In this document: piece after piece, positions 60,192-64,000 of the stretch
Layout: every line of letters starts with the position of its first letter
Position numbering within the stretch: position 1 is the first letter of the stretch
DNA from: Carettochelys insculpta
Lineage: Eukaryota > Chordata > Testudines > Carettochelyidae
Direction: 5' to 3'
Length of the DNA: 64,000 nt
Assembly (NCBI RefSeq): GCF_033958435.1
Contig: NC_134161.1
Coordinates: 6,200,001 to 6,264,000, forward strand
The notes under the pieces: model-generated
What the model was told of the DNA's origin: nothing
Seen by the model: the letters and a program-made list of their open reading frames with translations, nothing else
The model's database searches: none
Position numbers and translations under genes: made by a program

Positions 60192-62975
60192 GACCTGGAA
60201 GTGAGGCTGTGGAGCGGGCCCCCCTCCTAACCTGTTCATTTCCCGACTTTGTGAGGTCTGATTTTAGGGAGCAATTTTTGACCTTGTGGAAAACAAGGGT
60301 GGAATTTTTCACGGCCTCCTCCATCCCCTTGCAGCCGCCCCTTGACCGCACCAGATTAGCGTGAAGCGGAGAGAAAATTGATGGGTCACAAGGCAGATTT
60401 CATCTCAGAGCTCAAAAAAGCCACAAAGCAATGAGTGTAGGGGACGAGCGGGAGAAGCAGCTCGATGCTTTTGCGAGGGTGGTCCTTCGGATCCAGCCCC
60501 CCGAAGGCCGTTCTAGCTGAAGGAGGAGAGGGCTAAGCCTTTGCGCCCTGGTAACAGGGCAGTCAGTTTGCCCGGCACATGAAAGCCAGCTGTGGCTGAG
60601 GCGGCCTGGCCCGGGAGCTCCAAACCCTCCTTACAGGGTGCTCCTTAAAGAAGGGTCATTGCAAGGGGTCAGAGTGAAGGAAGCTGAAAAGGAGAGACCC
60701 CCGTTCCCTCAGTAGAGGGTGGCGTCTTTGCCCAGCGAGTGCCAACGGCCGCAGAGAAAGCAGAAAAAGGACACCTGCCCCCTTCTTACAGGGAGCGGTG
60801 AATGGGAGAGGCGAGGTCCTCATCGGCGTGAAGCCAGAGAGACCGCTTGCCGGGTCGTCATTCGTGCCCGGGCATAAAAAGGGCTGTGGCAGTTGAAGGA
60901 TAAGAGGGAGAAGACCTTGCACCCTGGTTACAGGGCAGTCCTTTTGCCTGTGGGGAGGGAAAAGGGAGCTGTGGCGAAAGATGTGGGGTGGAGGAAAGCC
61001 AGGGTGGTCCTGGAATGAGCGGCATGTTCATGGGCCAGAGCCAAGAGCGCTGAAGAGGAGAGACCCCCGTTCCCTCAGTAGAGGGTGGTGTCTTTGCCCA
61101 GCAAGTGCCAACGGCCCAAGAGAGGCTAGAAAGAAGAAACCTTCCCCCTCTTTGCAGGGGGAGAGGTGAATGGCACAGGGCGTTGAGAAGGCTAAATCCC
61201 ATTGAGCTGAAAGCCATCACGACCTCAGCCCTTCTTAAAGGGTGGTCGCTCAGCCTCCGTTGGGTGCCAAATGGAGCTCTTGGCAAGGAGTGGACTCTGA
61301 TCCCTGCTTACAGAGAGGTCCTTCTCCCCGGCAGGGTGGGGGAAAGCCTAGGTGGGCGAGCGTACGTGGCGATCTCTCGTCTCGGGAGAGCTGTGTGCAT
61401 AAGGCGTGCGTGGGTTTTGACTGGCCTTTTCTTCTCTCTTCCTGCAGGTTCTTTGGCGCTTCTGTGATCTTCGGCGTTCTGTCCTTCCGATTTGCTAGAA
61501 AGAGAGAGAGAGAGAGGGAGGTGAGTCAGGCGAAGCGTGGGCTCGGCGGACCCCACCATTGCAAGGTCAATTCAGATGAAACAGGCAAAGCCCTCGCCCC
61601 TCGTTGAAGTTACCCCAAGGCGGCGGTTTCGTCAGCAACGTGTAGCAGAAGGTAGGAGAGCTTGGAGCAGAAGCGAGGGCCAGGTGGATGCAGAGTACGG
61701 GGGGCTTTGGGTTGGCTGAGAGCGTGAGTGAGGAGGGCCCGGTCAGAGGAGAGCCAGGAGGAGAAATCCTTAGCTCTGTGCGGAGGCTGTTTTCTATGAC
61801 TAGCTTTGAAAGGGGAGCGTAAGTCTCGGGCAAGCGAGGGAAAGTCCTACGCCCTAGTTAGAGGGAGTTGGTTTTGGCAATTTGTTGGCTTTTTTGAGCA
61901 AAGGGATGAAGTTTTCACGGCCTCCACCATCCCCTTACAGCCGCCCCTTCGCCACTCCGGGATAGCTGTGACCCGGACGAGAAAGACCGAGGCCACGAAG
62001 GAGATGTCACTTGCAAGCTCCGACAATCCAGATGGAACTGGCTGTCGGGCGGTTGAGCGTGACCAGCAGCAGGAGAGCCTGAAGCCCTCTGAAAGGGCGG
62101 TTAGTCGTCCCGAGGCAAGTAAGAGGCTCTCGTAGCTCCAGGCTGAGGGAGATAGGACCTTACACCCTTGCTAGAGGGCGGTCGTTTTGCCTGGTGTGTC
62201 AAAGTGAGTTGTGGTCAAGACGCGTGGCGAAGGAAAACCGTCTCCTGCTTACAGGATGGTCCTTCTGCCATTGGCGTGCAAATTGGCCCGAAAGAAGGGG
62301 AGAGCTGCATTCCCTCAGTAGAGGGTGGGGTCTTTGCCCAGCAAGTGAGTTTGGCATGAAGTGGGCCAATGCAGAGAGGAGAGAAAGGAAAGAGCCCTGA
62401 GCCCTGAGTACAGGGCGGTCCCCCTTTCTGAAGCCAAATGGTCCTCCTTGAGCGAAGGTGGGGGGCAAGTGGCCAATGCGAAAAGATGGGGCAATGAACA
62501 GGTCAGGGAGGAATGCTGCTGAGTCTCCCTTGACCAGGAAACCCTCCCTGCCTCGGCAGCAGCCTTCCCGACTTACCTTCCTACCCCAGCAGGAGCATTT
62601 CAGCTTGGTGCCTCTTAACCTTGACCCAAAAGGACAGCCCGTCCTAGCGACACAGACCTGTTAATAGGGTTAGGAGCAGCCACGCGCAAGACCGCAATAC
62701 CAGCACAGCTACCTGCGCCACCTGGCAGAGCAGACAACCTGGTCCCTGATTTCAAACGTAGCCCTAGACAGGAATGGCCTGTCACCATCAGCAAGGAAAC
62801 CAAAGGCCTGGAATTCAGACACTAGTGCCAGAGCTCTCCGCATCTAGACAACTACGACTTCTGCGTCCAGCAGCGCCTCTCTTGCGCACAAGAACAACAA
62901 GGAGGCCGGGGCTGAAACCTGAAGCTGCTGGGGCAGTGTAAATCGGGTGCAGAGCAAGAGGAAACGAGGAGGGAT
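60192..62975. repeat. Macrosatellite unit 8 (A/B mosaic)
   Basis: 2784 bp. The first part and the (GA)n (cassette 73 nt, 61448-61520) are A-like, the 17-bp insert near 61820 is B-like, and CCTTGCTAGAGG with AACCGTCTCC is A-like again. Confidence 0.93.
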
Positions 62976-64000
62976 GTCCTGGAAGTGAGGCTGTGGAGCG
63001 GGCCCCCCTCCTAACCTGTTCATTTCCCGACTTTGTGAGGTCTGATTTTAGGGAGCAATTTTTGACCTTGTGGAAAACAAGGGTGGAATTTTTCACGGCC
63101 TCCTCCATCCCCTTGCAGCCGCCCCTTGACCGCACCAGATTAGCGTGAAGCGGAGAGAAAATTGATGGGTCACAAGGCAGATTTCATCTCAGAGCTCAAA
63201 AAAGCCACAAAGCAATGAGTGTAGGGGACGAGCGGGAGAAGCAGCTCGATGCTTTTGCGAGGGTGGTCCTTCGGATCCAGCCCCCCGAAGGCCGTTCTAG
63301 CTGAAGGAGGAGAGGGCTAAGCCTTTGCGCCCTGGTAACAGGGCAGTCAGTTTGCCCGGCACATGAAAGCCAGCTGTGGCTGAGGCGGCCTGGCCCGGGA
63401 GCTCCAAACCCTCCTTACAGGGTGCTCCTTAAAGAAGGGTCATTGCAAGGGGTCAGAGTGAAGGAAGCTGAAAAGGAGAGACCCCCGTTCCCTCAGTAGA
63501 GGGTGGCGTCTTTGCCCAGCGAGTGCCAACGGCCGCAGAGAAAGCAGAAAAAGGACACCTGCCCCCTTCTTACAGGGAGCGGTGAATGGGAGAGGCGAGG
63601 TCCTCATCGGCGTGAAGCCAGAGAGACCGCTTGCCGGGTCGTCATTCGTGCCCGGGCATAAAAAGGGCTGTGGCAGTTGAAGGATAAGAGGGAGAAGACC
63701 TTGCACCCTGGTTACAGGGCAGTCCTTTTGCCTGTGGGGAGGGAAAAGGGAGCTGTGGCGAAAGATGTGGGGTGGAGGAAAGCCAGGGTGGTCCTGGAAT
63801 GAGCGGCATGTTCATGGGCCAGAGCCAAGAGCGCTGAAGAGGAGAGACCCCCGTTCCCTCAGTAGAGGGTGGTGTCTTTGCCCAGCAAGTGCCAACGGCC
63901 CAAGAGAGGCTAGAAAGAAGAAACCTTCCCCCTCTTTGCAGGGGGAGAGGTGAATGGCACAGGGCGTTGAGAAGGCTAAATCCCATTGAGCTGAAAGCCA
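62976..64000. repeat. Macrosatellite unit 9 (partial, cut by window end)
   Basis: First 1025 bp of a further unit, starting GATGTCCTGGAAG instead of GATGACCTGGAAG. The array continues beyond the window. Confidence 0.95.

Larger units (their letters stand above)
40753..64000. repeat. 2.76-2.80 kb macrosatellite array with dimeric higher-order structure
   Basis: Eight full head-to-tail units and one partial unit run to the window end, starting at 40753, 43528, 46320, 49080, 51872, 54632, 57432, 60192 and 62976. Identity is near-complete by eye. Odd (A) and even (B) units alternate. B carries a 17-bp longer segment (GCGTAAGTCTCGGGCAAGCG instead of GCGTGGGAAAG) and 7 extra bases before CTCGTTGAAG. 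All remaining length change is explained by a (GA)n tract, so the true period is about 5.55 kb. The unit is GC-rich and has many CCCT...AGGG hairpin modules. No family was recognised, no long coding frame exists, and the open frames recur simply because the DNA is nearly identical. Confidence 0.97.

Noticed and set aside
40753..64000. Recurrent 80-156 codon frames in the macrosatellite as a tandem gene family
   Set aside because: They overlap on both strands, change frame and length with the (GA)n tract, and have no domain or codon-level constraint; they recur because the DNA is nearly identical.
40753..64000. Ribosomal DNA repeat or intergenic spacer
   Set aside because: No 18S, 5.8S, 28S or 5S sequence was recognised in any unit, and the unit is far too short.
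40753..64000. CRISPR array or other prokaryotic system
   Set aside because: Repeats are 2.76 kb and near identical without unique spacers, and the surrounding genes are vertebrate.

Overview
The window looks like nuclear DNA of a turtle (Testudines). Coding sequence is sparse, with spliced vertebrate exons in long introns. The repeats are reptile-type: CR1 LINE pieces ending in the ATTCTATGAT tail, tRNA-derived SINEs with a 'TAGCCGNGTTAGTCTG' head, hAT, Tigger/mariner and Harbinger-like miniature elements with GTCTACAC-type termini, and one MIR. The organism call is an inference from this repeat flavour; no species is claimed.

Two protein genes are recognised, both on the minus strand, in the same order and orientation as human 11q23.1 (HOATZ then LAYN). 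LAYN (layilin) can be rebuilt completely. Seven coding exons between 16413 and 2333 join in phase to 374 codons plus stop: signal peptide, C-type lectin domain, transmembrane helix and a cytoplasmic tail ending in NEIYGY. One intron uses a GC donor. HOATZ (C11orf88, a ciliary/flagellar protein) starts at 37460; four exons down to 27670 join in phase, but the last coding exon was not securely found. A 52-bp G-rich minisatellite fills the start of HOATZ intron 1 and keeps the exon-1 frame open on the minus strand.

Layout: 1-2332 LAYN 3' flank; 2333-16413 LAYN, with a CR1 (5043-7740) broken by a 725-bp miniature transposon; 16415-16570 LAYN CpG-rich promoter; 16.6-27.6 kb intergenic sequence with several transposons; 27.6-37.46 kb HOATZ; 37.46-40.75 kb repeats upstream of HOATZ; 40753-64000 a tandem macrosatellite that runs off the window.

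The macrosatellite is the most unusual part. It has eight complete units of 2760-2800 bp and a ninth partial one, nearly identical to each other. The units alternate strictly between two length variants, so the real repeating block is a dimer of about 5.55 kb. Each unit is built from older, diverged 70-100 bp modules around a CCCT...AGGG hairpin. Each unit also carries an exon-like cassette: strong acceptor, purine-rich (GA)n body, consensus donor. No protein function is supported for the array. A spliced non-coding transcript is the most testable idea.
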